Assembly (NCBI GenBank): GCA_934180065.1
Contig: CAKPRA010000020.1
Span: 1 to 31,173 of the forward strand
Direction of reading: 5' to 3'
Origin: an uncultured Clostridia bacterium
Lineage (GTDB): Bacteria > Bacillota > Clostridia > TANB77 > CAG-508
DNA: 31,173 nucleotides
Part shown: one piece after another, positions 7,385-15,473 of the stretch
Layout of the letters: every line of letters starts with the position of its first letter
Position numbering within the stretch: position 1 is the stretch's first letter
Made by a program: the position numbers and the translations under genes
Notes under the pieces: generated by a model
Told to the model about the DNA's origin: nothing
Seen by the model: the letters and a program-made list of their open reading frames with translations, nothing else
The model's database searches: none

Positions 7385-7444
7385 ATTACTATTCACAGTA
7401 TTATAATTACTGTAATAAAAAAATCAATAACTGTGAATAGTAAT
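7385..7444. repeat. 14-bp perfect inverted repeat with a long loop
   Basis: ATTACTATTCACAG at 7385-7398 is the exact reverse complement of CTGTGAATAGTAAT at 7431-7444. The 32-base loop holds a second small palindrome (ATTATAATTACTGTAAT). It lies between the sortase stop and the tRNA promoter and may end the sortase transcript, but it lacks a clean T-run. Confidence 0.5.
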
Positions 7445-7479
7445 ATTTCACAAATTTATATAAAACAGAAAAATCATCC

Positions 7480-8154
7480 TTATACTTCTCTTGCCAAAAT
7501 AACTAATCTATAATTATTATTTGACATACATGTTACAAGAGATACTTCTCTTTTTCCATTTGTATTTCTATTATAAAATGATGTGTCATTTTCTTCTGTT
7601 GTATATTTATTATATATTTTATATTCAATTCTCTTACCAGTTGCAGAATCTGTTATAAATATAGAATCTCCAATATTCATTTTTTTATTACTTCCAAAAA
7701 ATAAACCGCTTCTATAATTATGGCCAATTATTACCGTATTACCAACTTTATTTAATCCTACTCCATATTGAATTGCAACAGAAATTTCAAGTTCATTTAT
7801 ATTTTTCATTTCCTCTAACACAGGATATTGTAGTTTGACGCTTGGCATTTCAAGCTTCCCCTCAACACGATATCCTCTATAGCTTAGTGCATCTGTATTG
7901 ATACCTCTTGTACCTTCGCTTCCAGTTCCAGTTTGCTCTTTCACTGCATTTGTTTCATCTACTTCATCCTCATCGTCTGGAACTATATCATTAATATATG
8001 TATCAAAAACACCATTTAAATAATCACTTGAATCATCATTAATTTTATACTTTTGATAATATTTATATATTAAATATCCTAATCCTGATAAAATAGCTAT
8101 TACAAAAATAATCAATAAAAATGTAAGAAATTTATCAAAAAAACCTTTTTTCAT
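7480..8154 (-). CDS. sortase family transpeptidase
   Basis: A 224-residue membrane-anchored cysteine transpeptidase that joins surface proteins to the cell wall or to each other. Residues about 8-30 form the N-terminal membrane anchor, followed by an acidic linker (40-85). The sortase barrel starts around YRVEGKLEMPSVKLQYPV. The catalytic residues are H145 in IGHN, C209 in SLVTC and R216 in YRLVIL. The subclass is unclear; the spacing suggests class D or E rather than A or B. No LPXTG-type substrate or pilin gene is visible nearby. The ATG is weakly supported, with only an A-rich stretch and no clear ribosome binding site, but the Lys-rich start before the anchor fits. Confidence 0.88.
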   Translation of the reverse strand: MKKGFFDKFLTFLLIIFVIAILSGLGYLIYKYYQKYKINDDSSDYLNGVFDTYINDIVPDDEDEVDETNAVKEQTGTGSEGTRGINTDALSYRGYRVEGKLEMPSVKLQYPVLEEMKNINELEISVAIQYGVGLNKVGNTVIIGHNYRSGLFFGSNKKMNIGDSIFITDSATGKRIEYKIYNKYTTEENDTSFYNRNTNGKREVSLVTCMSNNNYRLVILAREV

Positions 8155-8262
8155 ATTTTTCTATAGCACTGTATAATATTATTTAAAAATAAATATATCA
8201 TACACTCCTTTCTTTATTTATAGCATTTTCTTAAATAAAAATTCATTCATGTAAAAACTTAC

Positions 8263-8604
8263 TTATAAAATTTTTTCACCCAATTTTTTTCCAGCTAAAA
8301 TGTGAAAATGCATGTGCATTACAGTTTGACCCGCATTTTCTCCACAATTATTTATTACTCTAAACCCATCTTTAGCAAATCCTTCTTTATTAGCAATCTT
8401 ATTTATCGCTTCGTATATTTTTGATATTATATTATCATTTTCCTCAACATCTAGAATATTGTTATAATGTTTCTTAGGAACAACCAAAATATGAATTGGT
8501 GCCTGTGGATTCAAATCCTTAAAAGCTGTTACATATTCATCCTCATATACTATTGTTGATGGGATTTCACCATTTGCTATTTTACAAAAAATACAATCAC
8601 TCAT
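8263..8604 (-). CDS. HIT family (histidine triad) nucleotide-binding protein
   Basis: A 113-residue Hint/PKCI-type protein that hydrolyses adenosine phosphoramidates and related nucleotides, working as a cytoplasmic dimer. The triad HMHFH is at residues 97-101 in GQTVMHMHFHIL. The N-terminal CIFCKIANGEIPS carries the zinc cysteines found in many Firmicute members. The length is standard. The start ATG has GAAGGAAGT upstream, and an extended -10 box lies about 40 bases before it. It is transcribed alone or with the sortase 108 bases downstream. Confidence 0.95.
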   Translation of the reverse strand: MSDCIFCKIANGEIPSTIVYEDEYVTAFKDLNPQAPIHILVVPKKHYNNILDVEENDNIISKIYEAINKIANKEGFAKDGFRVINNCGENAGQTVMHMHFHILAGKKLGEKIL

Positions 8605-8642
8605 ATTACTTCCTTCTTTCGTCTAATTTCATTTACTTTTTT

Positions 8643-8652
8643 ATTATAACAT
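8643..8652 (-). promoter_or_regulatory. extended -10 promoter of the HIT gene
   Basis: TGTTATAAT on the minus strand (TATAAT at 8643-8648 with the TGn extension) lies about 40 bases before the HIT start. No good -35 box is seen at 16-18 bases. Confidence 0.45.
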
Positions 8653-8766
8653 ACTGACATACTTTTTTCTACGCCAATTTATTTTTTATTTACTTTTTGG
8701 GGACAATCCTGCTTTTTCTTTTTTCAAAACCGTTCCCCTTTTTTCTCTTCAGAACCTTTCCATTCT

Positions 8767-8805
8767 AAAAAACAACATATTCGAAATTGAATATGTTGCT
8801 TTCTT
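8767..8805 (-). terminator. terminator of alaS
   Basis: GCAACATATTC pairs with GAATATGTTGT around a short loop, then a T-run on the minus strand, immediately after the alaS stop codon. Confidence 0.8.
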
Positions 8806-8806
8806 T

Positions 8807-10582
8807 TTATTCTTCTATTAAAATTGCTTTTATTCTTCTTACTCCTGCTGAGCTTGATTCTTCTTTTTTAATTTTGAATTTTCCTAGCTCTGATGTATTG
8901 CTTACATGAGGTCCTCCACATATCTCTATTGATACATCTCCTATTTTGTATACAGTTACTATGTCTGGATATCTTTCTATAAATTCACATTCTGCCCCCA
9001 TTTTTATTGCTTCTTCTTTTGGCATTTCTAATTTTTCTACTGGAATTGCCATTTTTATGTATTCATTTACTAGGTCTTCTGTTTGTTGTTTTTCTTCTGG
9101 TGTCATTTTGCTATCATGTGAAAAATCAAATCTCATTCTTTCTGCAGTTATATTGCTTCCTTTTTGGTGTACATGGCTTCCTAGTACTTTCTTTAATGCA
9201 GCATTTAATAAATGTGTTGCTGTGTGGTATTTTGTTTCCATTTCTCCTGTTGAAGCAAGTCCACCTTTGAATTTTTGCTCTGCACCTTTTCTTGATAAAG
9301 CTTGATGCTCTTCAAATTTCTTTTTGAATCCTTCTATATCAACAGTTAAACCTTGCTCTTTAGCAAGCTCTTCTGTAAGTTCAATTGGGAATCCATATGT
9401 ATCATATAATTTGAATGCAATATCTTTTGATATTTCTGTTTCTTCAATATTTTTTGTTAATTTTTCAAATTCACGTAAACCTTTTTCTAGTGTTTTGTTA
9501 AATTTATTTTTTTCGTTAGCTAAAACCTCTAATATAGCTTTTTCATTTCTTTCAAGCTCTTTATAATATGATTTATATTCATCAATTACAACTTTTGCAA
9601 GCTCTTGTTCCCAATTGCTATTTATATCTATATCTAATTTTTTAGCATAACGAATCATTCTTCTTATTAATCTTCTTAAAATATAACCTTGGTCTGTATT
9701 TGAAGGTTTTATTCCTGCATCATCACCACTTAATATTACAATAGCTCTTATGTGATCTGCTATAATTCTCATGCTTCTTGTATATTTTTCATCATCATAA
9801 TTTTTTCCAGAAACTTCTTCTATTTTTTTAATTAAATCTGTCCATATTGATGATTTATAGTTATCTGTTTGTCCTTCAAGTACTGCAACAACTCTTTCAA
9901 CACCCATTCCAGTATCAACATTTTTATTTTTTAATGGTTCAAATGTTCCGTCTGGTGTATGATTATATTGCATAAATACATTGTTCCATATTTCTACCCA
10001 ATTATCATTTTCTGGATCAAAATCAGATGGAACTTCTTCATCACTTCTCCAGTAGAATATTTCGGTATCTGGTCCGCATGGTCCTGTAAGTTCCATATTT
10101 GGCCACCAGTTATCATCTTCTCCTAAAAATGCAATTCTGTTTTCTGGAATTCCTAATGATTTCCATAAATCTGCTGATTCATTATCTGCTGGTACTATAT
10201 CGTTTCCTTTAAATACAGTTACAGATAATTTTTCAACTGGTATTTTTAAGTATTTTGTTAATAATTCAAAACTCCATGTTATAGATTCTTTTTTGAAGTA
10301 ATCTCCTAAAGACCAGTTTCCTAACATTTCAAAAAATGTATGATGTGTTTTATCTCCAACTTCATCTAAATCATTTGTTCTAAAACATTTTTGAACATCA
10401 GTTAAACGTGTTCCTTCTGGATGAGGTTCTCCTTTTAAGTATGGTACTAATGGTTGCATACCTGCTGTATTAAATAAACAAGTTGGATCATTTTCTGGAA
10501 TTACTGGAGCACTTGGTATTACTTTATGTTCGCGCTCTTCAAAGAATTTTAAATATATATTTTTTAAATCTACTTTTTCCAT
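8807..10582 (-). CDS. alaS: alanyl-tRNA synthetase lacking the C-terminal (C-Ala/DHHA1) domain
   Basis: Charges tRNA-Ala and clears mischarged Ser/Gly. The class II catalytic domain begins YLKFFEEREHKVIPSAP and includes motif 2 region KCFRTNDLDEVGDKTHHTFFEML, then the tRNA-recognition helices, then the editing domain with HTATH (HxxxH) and CGGPH (CxxxH) zinc motifs and SSAGVRRIKA. The protein stops right after the editing domain, at 591 residues, whereas common bacterial enzymes have about 870 with a coiled coil and DHHA1 domain. No sequence for those domains follows the stop; the terminator is immediately downstream, so the short form looks genuine. A longer frame reaches 10693, but AGGGAG before ATG 10582 and the promoter at 10620-10648 place the start at MEKVDLKN. 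No T-box precedes it. Confidence 0.92.
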   Translation of the reverse strand: MEKVDLKNIYLKFFEEREHKVIPSAPVIPENDPTCLFNTAGMQPLVPYLKGEPHPEGTRLTDVQKCFRTNDLDEVGDKTHHTFFEMLGNWSLGDYFKKESITWSFELLTKYLKIPVEKLSVTVFKGNDIVPADNESADLWKSLGIPENRIAFLGEDDNWWPNMELTGPCGPDTEIFYWRSDEEVPSDFDPENDNWVEIWNNVFMQYNHTPDGTFEPLKNKNVDTGMGVERVVAVLEGQTDNYKSSIWTDLIKKIEEVSGKNYDDEKYTRSMRIIADHIRAIVILSGDDAGIKPSNTDQGYILRRLIRRMIRYAKKLDIDINSNWEQELAKVVIDEYKSYYKELERNEKAILEVLANEKNKFNKTLEKGLREFEKLTKNIEETEISKDIAFKLYDTYGFPIELTEELAKEQGLTVDIEGFKKKFEEHQALSRKGAEQKFKGGLASTGEMETKYHTATHLLNAALKKVLGSHVHQKGSNITAERMRFDFSHDSKMTPEEKQQTEDLVNEYIKMAIPVEKLEMPKEEAIKMGAECEFIERYPDIVTVYKIGDVSIEICGGPHVSNTSELGKFKIKKEESSSAGVRRIKAILIEE

Positions 10583-10619
10583 ATATTTTTCGACTCCCTT
10601 TTTAAACAATTTTTCGTCA

Positions 10620-10648
10620 ATTATATTACAAATTATGGTAAATTGCAA
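10620..10648 (-). promoter_or_regulatory. promoter of alaS
   Basis: TTGCAA (10643-10648) and TATAAT (10620-10625) with a 17-base spacer. Transcription would begin about 30 bases before ATG 10582, leaving no room for a T-box. Confidence 0.7.
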
Positions 10649-10750
10649 TAGCTTGATTGTTTTTAATATACTTGACATAATATTAGTGTGCATGCAAATA
10701 TGGCTTTAGCTGCTATAATGTTAAGTTTAGCCAACCTTAAAAATTAGTGC

Positions 10751-10784
10751 AAAAATGGCGAATCGCTTTGCGATTCGTCATTTT
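10751..10784 (-). terminator. terminator of mtaB
   Basis: GACGAATCGC-AAA-GCGATTCGCC forms an 8-10 bp G/C-rich stem followed by TTTTTG on the minus strand, downstream of the mtaB stop codon. The A-run on the other side makes it possibly bidirectional. Confidence 0.85.
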
Positions 10785-10827
10785 ATTTTTTAATTTTTTG
10801 ACATTACTCATTCCACAAATTTCAAGT

Positions 10828-12138
10828 TTACATCAAACAATCCTGTTTTGCCTCACTTACAGTTACTTTTGCTATTTTATTTATAAAATCGTCTTTATCT
10901 GTTTTATGCTTTACTACTATATAATTTGTTGTATGACCTTTTAGATATTCTCCTTCACGCTCTTCAAATAGAACCTCTACCTGTTTACCTATATATTTTT
11001 TGTTATAATTATATTCATTTTCGTTTGATAGCTCTATTAATTTTTTGCTACGCTCTTCTTTTACTTTTCCATCTATTTGATTAGGCATTACTGCTGCTTT
11101 AGTTCCTTTTCTTTGTGAGTATTTAAAAATGTGCATTTTATAAAATGCTATTTCTTTTAAGAACTCGTATGTTATATTAAACTCCTCATCTGTTTCACCT
11201 GGGAATCCAACAATAATATCTGTTGTTAATGCTGCATTTGGAAATTTAGCTCTTAGTCTTTTTGTTACAGCTCTAAATTCTTCCGTTGTATACCTTCTAT
11301 TCATTCTCTTTAAAGTTTCAGTACATCCACTTTGTAATGATAAATGAAAATGATCACATATTTTATCTAATTTTGATAATCTTTCTACAAACTCATCAGT
11401 TATTATTGTTGGCTCTATTGAACCCAATCGTATTCTATGTAATCCTTGTATTTTATTTATTTCTTCAAGCAAATCAATTAAACCAATATTTTTATCTTTA
11501 AAATCTCTTCCATATGATGCTATATGAATTCCAGTTATTACAACCTCATTTATTCCTTCTTCCACAACTTTTTTTATTTCTTCTATTACGTTCTCTATTT
11601 TTCTGCTACGAATATGACCTCTTGCATATGGAATTAAACAATAAGAGCAAAATCTGTCACAACCGTCTTGTACTTTTATAACAGCTCTTGTTTTTTCAGT
11701 ATATGTTGTTGTTCCAAGTTCCACATAGTCTAACTTATACATTACATCAGATACAAGGTCTTCCGCCCCTTTTTGTGCTATATAATTCTCTACAATTTGT
11801 ATAATATCATTTTTTTCATTATTTCCAATTATCAAATCAACTTCTGGTATTTCTTCAAGCTCTTTTGCTGCAACCTGTGCATAACACCCACAAGCTACAA
11901 CTATTGACTGTGGATTAAACTCCTTAGCTCTTCTAAGCATCTGTCTTGATTTTCTATCTGCTACATTTGTTACAGTACAAGTATTTACAATATAAATATC
12001 AGCACATTCATCAAATTCAACAATCTCATAATCATGCTCTAGAAACTTCTGAGCCATAGCATTTGTTTCATACTGATTAACCTTACAACCTAAAGAGCAA
12101 AATGCAACTTTTAACTTTTTTTCTTTATTTATTTGCAA
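10828..12138 (-). CDS. mtaB: tRNA t6A37 methylthiotransferase MtaB
   Basis: Converts N6-threonylcarbamoyladenosine at position 37 of ANN-decoding tRNAs to the 2-methylthio form. The N-terminal UPF0004 domain has its three cluster cysteines in FCSLGCKVNQYETNAM, VNTCTVTNVADRKSRQ and ACGCYAQ. The radical SAM domain has CDRFCSYCLIPYARG, and a C-terminal TRAM-like domain follows (IGKQVEVLFEE...HTTNYIVV). CKVNQYET and IPYARG separate MtaB from MiaB and RimO. Two TTG codons are possible starts: the one at 12147 touches the AGGAG site, whereas TTG 12138 lies 9 bases from it and is preferred (436 residues). It has its own promoter and terminator. Confidence 0.92.
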   Translation of the reverse strand: MQINKEKKLKVAFCSLGCKVNQYETNAMAQKFLEHDYEIVEFDECADIYIVNTCTVTNVADRKSRQMLRRAKEFNPQSIVVACGCYAQVAAKELEEIPEVDLIIGNNEKNDIIQIVENYIAQKGAEDLVSDVMYKLDYVELGTTTYTEKTRAVIKVQDGCDRFCSYCLIPYARGHIRSRKIENVIEEIKKVVEEGINEVVITGIHIASYGRDFKDKNIGLIDLLEEINKIQGLHRIRLGSIEPTIITDEFVERLSKLDKICDHFHLSLQSGCTETLKRMNRRYTTEEFRAVTKRLRAKFPNAALTTDIIVGFPGETDEEFNITYEFLKEIAFYKMHIFKYSQRKGTKAAVMPNQIDGKVKEERSKKLIELSNENEYNYNKKYIGKQVEVLFEEREGEYLKGHTTNYIVVKHKTDKDDFINKIAKVTVSEAKQDCLM

Positions 12139-12175
12139 ATTATTCAACTCCTTCTAATCTAAACTGCTATCTGCA

Positions 12176-12204
12176 ATTATACCATTTATAATTTCTTATG
12201 TAAA
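12176..12204 (-). promoter_or_regulatory. promoter of mtaB
   Basis: TTTACA (12199-12204) and TATAAT (12176-12181) with a 17-base spacer lie about 40 bases upstream of the TTG start. Confidence 0.7.
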
Positions 12205-12303
12205 TACATAATCCTTATTTATAAAAATGTCTTAATTCTTATTTGAAAAACTAAAAAAATATTCATTCACCATTCACAGCAACTCATTAAATTTTATAGA
12301 GTA

Positions 12304-12466
12304 GGATATGTGGATATATATATTAAAAAGAAGTGACGCGCAGTTTGGGAGCTTTTAGAAAACATTCTAATATATCAAAATTCAAATGAGGGTATTTCCT
12401 CTTTCACACCATATTGTACGGGCGACCAGCAAGTCACGCATTTTTAATATATATATCCACATATCC
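12304..12466. repeat. structured repeat family A, copy 1
   Basis: The 26-base arms (12304-12329 and 12441-12466, starting GGATATGTGGATATAT) are perfect reverse complements. Inside them GTGAC pairs with GTCAC, TTAGA with TCTAA and GAGG with CCTC. Two conserved segments, GCGCAGTTTGGGAGC and GTACGGGCGACCAGCAAG, flank the small hairpins. No protein is encoded. It could be a structured RNA, a MITE-like element or both. Confidence 0.75.
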
Positions 12467-12617
12467 GGCTTATTCAAAAAAAATAACGCGCAGTTTGGGA
12501 GCTTTTAGAAAACATTCTAATATATCAAAATTCAAATGAGGGCATTTCCTCTTTCACATCACATTGTACGAGCGACCAGCAAGTCACGCATTTTTAATAT
12601 ATATATCCATATATCCG
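12467..12617. repeat. structured repeat family A, copy 2 (tandem)
   Basis: Repeats the core of copy 1 with a period of 150 bases and a few substitutions (GGGCGACC is AGCGACC here, GAGGGC...CCTC kept). It starts with CCGGCTTATTCAAAAA instead of a new left arm and shares the TTTTTAATATATATATCC right arm. Confidence 0.75.
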
Positions 12618-12766
12618 GCTTATTCAAAAAGAAATAATGCACAGTTTGAGTGTTTTTATAAAACATTATAGCATATCAAAATTCAAATGAGGGCATTTCC
12701 TCTTTCACACCATATCGTACGGGCGACCAGCAAGTCACGCATTTTTAATATATATATCCACATATC
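12618..12766. repeat. structured repeat family A, copy 3 (tandem)
   Basis: The third unit has a period of 151 bases. The left conserved segment is altered (TGCACAGTTTGAGTG), while the right segment GTACGGGCGACCAGCAAG and the right arm are intact. Confidence 0.7.
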
Positions 12767-12820
12767 CGGCTTATTCAAAAAGAAATGAAAAAAAGAAATG
12801 ACGCACATTTTCTAAAATAT
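12767..12820. repeat. structured repeat family A, partial copy 4
   Basis: CCGGCTTATTCAAAAAGAAATG followed by a short duplication and ATGACGCACATTTTCT: the left beginning of a fourth unit, cut off before the core. Confidence 0.5.
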
Positions 12821-12831
12821 AAAAAAAATAA

Positions 12832-12860
12832 TTGAATAAAAACACATTTACTTATATAAT
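12832..12860 (+). promoter_or_regulatory. promoter of the sortase B gene
   Basis: TTGAAT (12832-12837) and TATAAT (12855-12860) with a 17-base spacer, ending 16 bases before the ATG. This shows the TTG at 12832 is a -35 box and not a start codon. Confidence 0.65.
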
Positions 12861-12876
12861 ATATACAGGTGATTTT

Positions 12877-13674
12877 ATGAGAAGTAAAAAAGGAAAAAGA
12901 TTTGCTGAAAAGCATTCAACCAAAAAGAAAAAAAACAAATTAATTTATAATATAATAATTATAATATGTATTATTGTAATATTATTTTCAGCTTATAATA
13001 TTACACTTTGGCTTATTGAAAACAATAATAATAATTCTTTAATAAGTGATATTCAATCTGACACTAACATTACTGAAGAAATTATTATGATAAATAATGA
13101 ACCAATTACCAAAAATCATTATGACTTTTCAGAGCTATTAAATAAAAATTCACAAACTGTCGGTTGGATTTCAGTACCAAATACAAATATTAATTATCCA
13201 GTAGTTCAAAATACAGACAATGATTACTATTTAAATCATTCTTTTAACAAATCTTCAAATTCAGCAGGATGGATTTTCGCTGACTACACATGTGATTGTA
13301 TAAACTCAAAAAATGTTATTTTATACGGTCATAATAGAAAAGATAAAAGCATGTTTGGTTCACTAAAAAATGTTTTAGATGATGATTGGAGAGCTAATTC
13401 AAGTAATCTTTATATAAATTTCTCTAATTTAAATGAATCTCATGTATATAAGATATTTTCAGTATTTGTATGTAATGATACAAATGTAGACTCATACTTA
13501 AAAATTAATTTTAAAACAGATGCAGAATTAAAAAATTATGTACAAAAACTAAAAAATATAAGCTCATATAAATTTGATACAGATGTAGAAAATCCTCAAA
13601 AAATTATAACACTTTATACTTGTCATGGTTTAAATAATCAAAGATTAATTGTATGTGCAACTATGGTATCATAG
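12877..13674 (+). CDS. class B sortase
   Basis: A 265-residue membrane-anchored transpeptidase. A basic N-terminus (about 1-22) is followed by a membrane helix (23-47) and an Asn-rich linker, then the sortase B domain starting near VGWISVPNTNINYPVVQ. The catalytic residues are H152 in YGHNRKDKSMFG, C249 in TLYTCHG and R256 in QRLIVC. YLNHSFN and GHN..D..MFG are typical of class B enzymes, which attach heme-uptake proteins or pilins. No NPQTN-type substrate gene lies nearby. The chosen ATG has AGGTGA upstream; the frame extends 15 codons further but into the promoter. It is followed after 12 bases by yqeK, so the two are probably co-transcribed. Confidence 0.9.
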   Translation: MRSKKGKRFAEKHSTKKKKNKLIYNIIIIICIIVILFSAYNITLWLIENNNNNSLISDIQSDTNITEEIIMINNEPITKNHYDFSELLNKNSQTVGWISVPNTNINYPVVQNTDNDYYLNHSFNKSSNSAGWIFADYTCDCINSKNVILYGHNRKDKSMFGSLKNVLDDDWRANSSNLYINFSNLNESHVYKIFSVFVCNDTNVDSYLKINFKTDAELKNYVQKLKNISSYKFDTDVENPQKIITLYTCHGLNNQRLIVCATMVS

Positions 13675-13686
13675 GAAAGGAAAAAA

Positions 13687-14250
13687 ATGTATAATATATC
13701 AAAAATAAAAACAGATTTAAAAAATAATTTATCAGAATACAGATATGAACATTGTATTATGGTAGCAAATGAGGCAAAAAAATTAGCAATTCATTATAAT
13801 GTAGACCCAGAAAAAGCGTATTTGGCCGGATTAGTTCACGACATTGCCAAAGAATACTCTGATGAAGAAAATTTAATATGGATACAAAAATACCATCTTC
13901 CAGAAACATTACTAGAAAAAGACTTACGACCTGTAATACATGCTGATATTGGAGCTATTGTAATAAAAGAATTATATAATCTTGATGATGAAATATGTAA
14001 TGCCGTACGTTATCATGCTTTAGGAAATTACCCAATGACCTTATTTGAAAAAATCATATATGTTGCAGATAAAATAGCTAGAAAAACAGATGACGAATTA
14101 GTAAAAAAAGAGCAAAAATTAGCATATGAAAACATTGATTTAGTTTTAAAAATGTGTATAGAATTTTCTCAGAAAATATTAGCTCTTTCTGGAAAAACAC
14201 TACAACCAGTGACTCAAAAGCTCTTAAATTCATTAGAAGAAACAAAATAA
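13687..14250 (+). CDS. yqeK: YqeK family HD-domain Ap4A hydrolase
   Basis: A 187-residue metal-dependent HD-domain phosphohydrolase that cleaves diadenosine tetraphosphate symmetrically to ADP. Metal ligands are visible as HCIMVANEAKKLA near residue 20, GLVHDIAKEYS, HADIGA and VRYHALG, the standard YqeK spacing. In most Firmicutes it follows nadD and precedes rsfS; here it follows a sortase gene 12 bases away and nothing follows on the same strand. AGGAAAGG precedes the ATG. Confidence 0.92.
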   Translation: MYNISKIKTDLKNNLSEYRYEHCIMVANEAKKLAIHYNVDPEKAYLAGLVHDIAKEYSDEENLIWIQKYHLPETLLEKDLRPVIHADIGAIVIKELYNLDDEICNAVRYHALGNYPMTLFEKIIYVADKIARKTDDELVKKEQKLAYENIDLVLKMCIEFSQKILALSGKTLQPVTQKLLNSLEETK

Positions 14251-14264
14251 AATAATACATTAAT

Positions 14265-14404
14265 AGGTGTTTATATTATAAAAAATATCTACAAAAAAAG
14301 AGCAAAAGCTGACATTAATAATATTTGCTTTGTTTAAAACATTTTTAAGTTAAAGTCATTGTTCGTGAACCCAAATTACGCAGTAAATTCCTATTATATA
14401 AAAA
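14265..14404. repeat. composite intergenic repeat C+B, internally deleted copy
   Basis: The C module (GCTGACATTAATAATATTTG, then CTTTGTTTAAAACATTTTTAAG and TTGTTCGTGAAC) is followed directly by the right terminal repeat of the B module, TTCCTATTATATAAAA. Most of the B interior seen at 31013-31109 is missing. Confidence 0.55.
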
Positions 14405-14446
14405 GATGAAATTCAAGTTTAAAAAGTAACTCGAATTTCATCTTTT
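14401..14446 (-). terminator. terminator of the rpsB-tsf operon
   Basis: AAAAGATGAAATTC and GAATTTCATCTTTT pair around an inner AGTT/AACT. The stem is long, and T-rich on both strands, lying just past the tsf stop. Confidence 0.8.
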
Positions 14447-14481
14447 ATTTTGACTTTTTACAGCCATTTTATTTTATATAA

Positions 14482-15366
14482 TTATCCTTGAACTTGTTTT
14501 CTTACTTCTTCAGCAAAGTTTTCTTCTTTCTTTTCGATACCTTCACCTTTTTCTAATCTTGCAAATCTATTTATTTTTGCATTTTTCTCTTTTAATAATT
14601 GAGAAATTTTCATGCTAGGATCTTTAACAAATTCTTGATCTATTAAACAAATTTCTCCATAGAATTTTCCGATTCTTCCTTGAACCATTTTTTCTGCTAT
14701 TTCAGCTGGTTTACCCTCATTCATAGCTTGAACTTTTAGTATTTCCATTTCTTTTTCTACTCTTTCAGCTGGAACTGAAGCTCTATCTAAGAATTCTGGT
14801 TTAGCTGCTGCAATTTGCATACAAATATCTTTTGCAAGCTCAGGTGTAGCATTTTCCATTTCAACTAAAACTCCAATTTTTCCATCACCATGAATGTATT
14901 TTTCAACACTTCCAGTTGTTTCAAATCTAGCAAATCTTCTTATTGACATATTTTCTCCGATTGTTGCTATTTTATTTGTTAAAACTTCTTGAACAGTTTT
15001 TTCTGGATCTGAAATTGATTTTTCTGCTAATAAATCTTCAACATTTGAAGGATTATTTAAAGCTACTTGTTTAGCTATATCTGCAACAAAAGCTTTGAAT
15101 TCAGCATTTGAAGAAACGAAATCTGTTTCAGCATTTACTTCAACAACCGCTCCAACTTTTCCGTCTTCTGATATGTAAGCATCAACTAATCCCTCTGCAG
15201 CTACTCTATCAGATTTTTTAGCAGCTTTTGCTATTCCTCTCTCACGTAATAATTCGATAGCTTTTTCCATATCTCCATCTGCTTCTGTTAAAACTTTTTT
15301 GCAGTCCATCATACCTGCACCTGTTTTCTCTCTTAAATCTTTTACTTGACTTGCTGTTATTGCCAT
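14482..15366 (-). CDS. tsf: translation elongation factor EF-Ts
   Basis: The guanine nucleotide exchange factor for EF-Tu. The UBA-like N-terminus ITASQVKDLREKTGAGMMDCKKVL is followed by the core AEGLVDAY...VGAVVEVNAETDFVSSN and the dimerisation and C-terminal module GKFYGEICLIDQEFVKD. The 294-residue length is standard. The ATG has AAAGGGG upstream. It follows rpsB after 107 bases, with a hairpin between them (15396-15427) that may reduce read-through. Confidence 0.98.
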   Translation of the reverse strand: MAITASQVKDLREKTGAGMMDCKKVLTEADGDMEKAIELLRERGIAKAAKKSDRVAAEGLVDAYISEDGKVGAVVEVNAETDFVSSNAEFKAFVADIAKQVALNNPSNVEDLLAEKSISDPEKTVQEVLTNKIATIGENMSIRRFARFETTGSVEKYIHGDGKIGVLVEMENATPELAKDICMQIAAAKPEFLDRASVPAERVEKEMEILKVQAMNEGKPAEIAEKMVQGRIGKFYGEICLIDQEFVKDPSMKISQLLKEKNAKINRFARLEKGEGIEKKEENFAEEVRKQVQG

Positions 15367-15395
15367 TATAAATACCCCTTTCTTAAATAAAAATG

Positions 15396-15427
15396 GCTCC
15401 CACTATTATAAAATATAATGTAGGAGC
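15396..15427 (-). terminator. hairpin between rpsB and tsf
   Basis: GCTCC pairs with GGAGC and an inner TTATA with TATAA; on the minus strand CATTTTTATTT follows. It may be a partial terminator or a processing site between the two cistrons. Confidence 0.5.
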
Positions 15428-15473
15428 AAATATATATCCGCCCTAGATTAATTTAGGACTGTATTTACTTAAA

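Noticed and set aside
8690..8760. TTGGGGACAATCC and ACCGTTCCCC as a possible hairpin or regulatory element after alaS
   Set aside because: Only GGGGA/TCCCC pairs well; the rest does not fold convincingly, and the alaS terminator lies elsewhere.
10583..10750. A T-box leader before alaS
   Set aside because: No GGTGGCACCGCG-type sequence is present, and the promoter leaves only about 30 bases of leader.
12304..12820. The tandem repeats as a CRISPR array
   Set aside because: The units are about 150 bases and nearly identical throughout, with no short repeat alternating with unique spacers, and no cas genes are present.
12832..12876. TTG at 12832 as start of the sortase B gene
   Set aside because: That TTG belongs to the -35 box, with TATAAT 17 bases later; ATG 12877 has a ribosome binding site.
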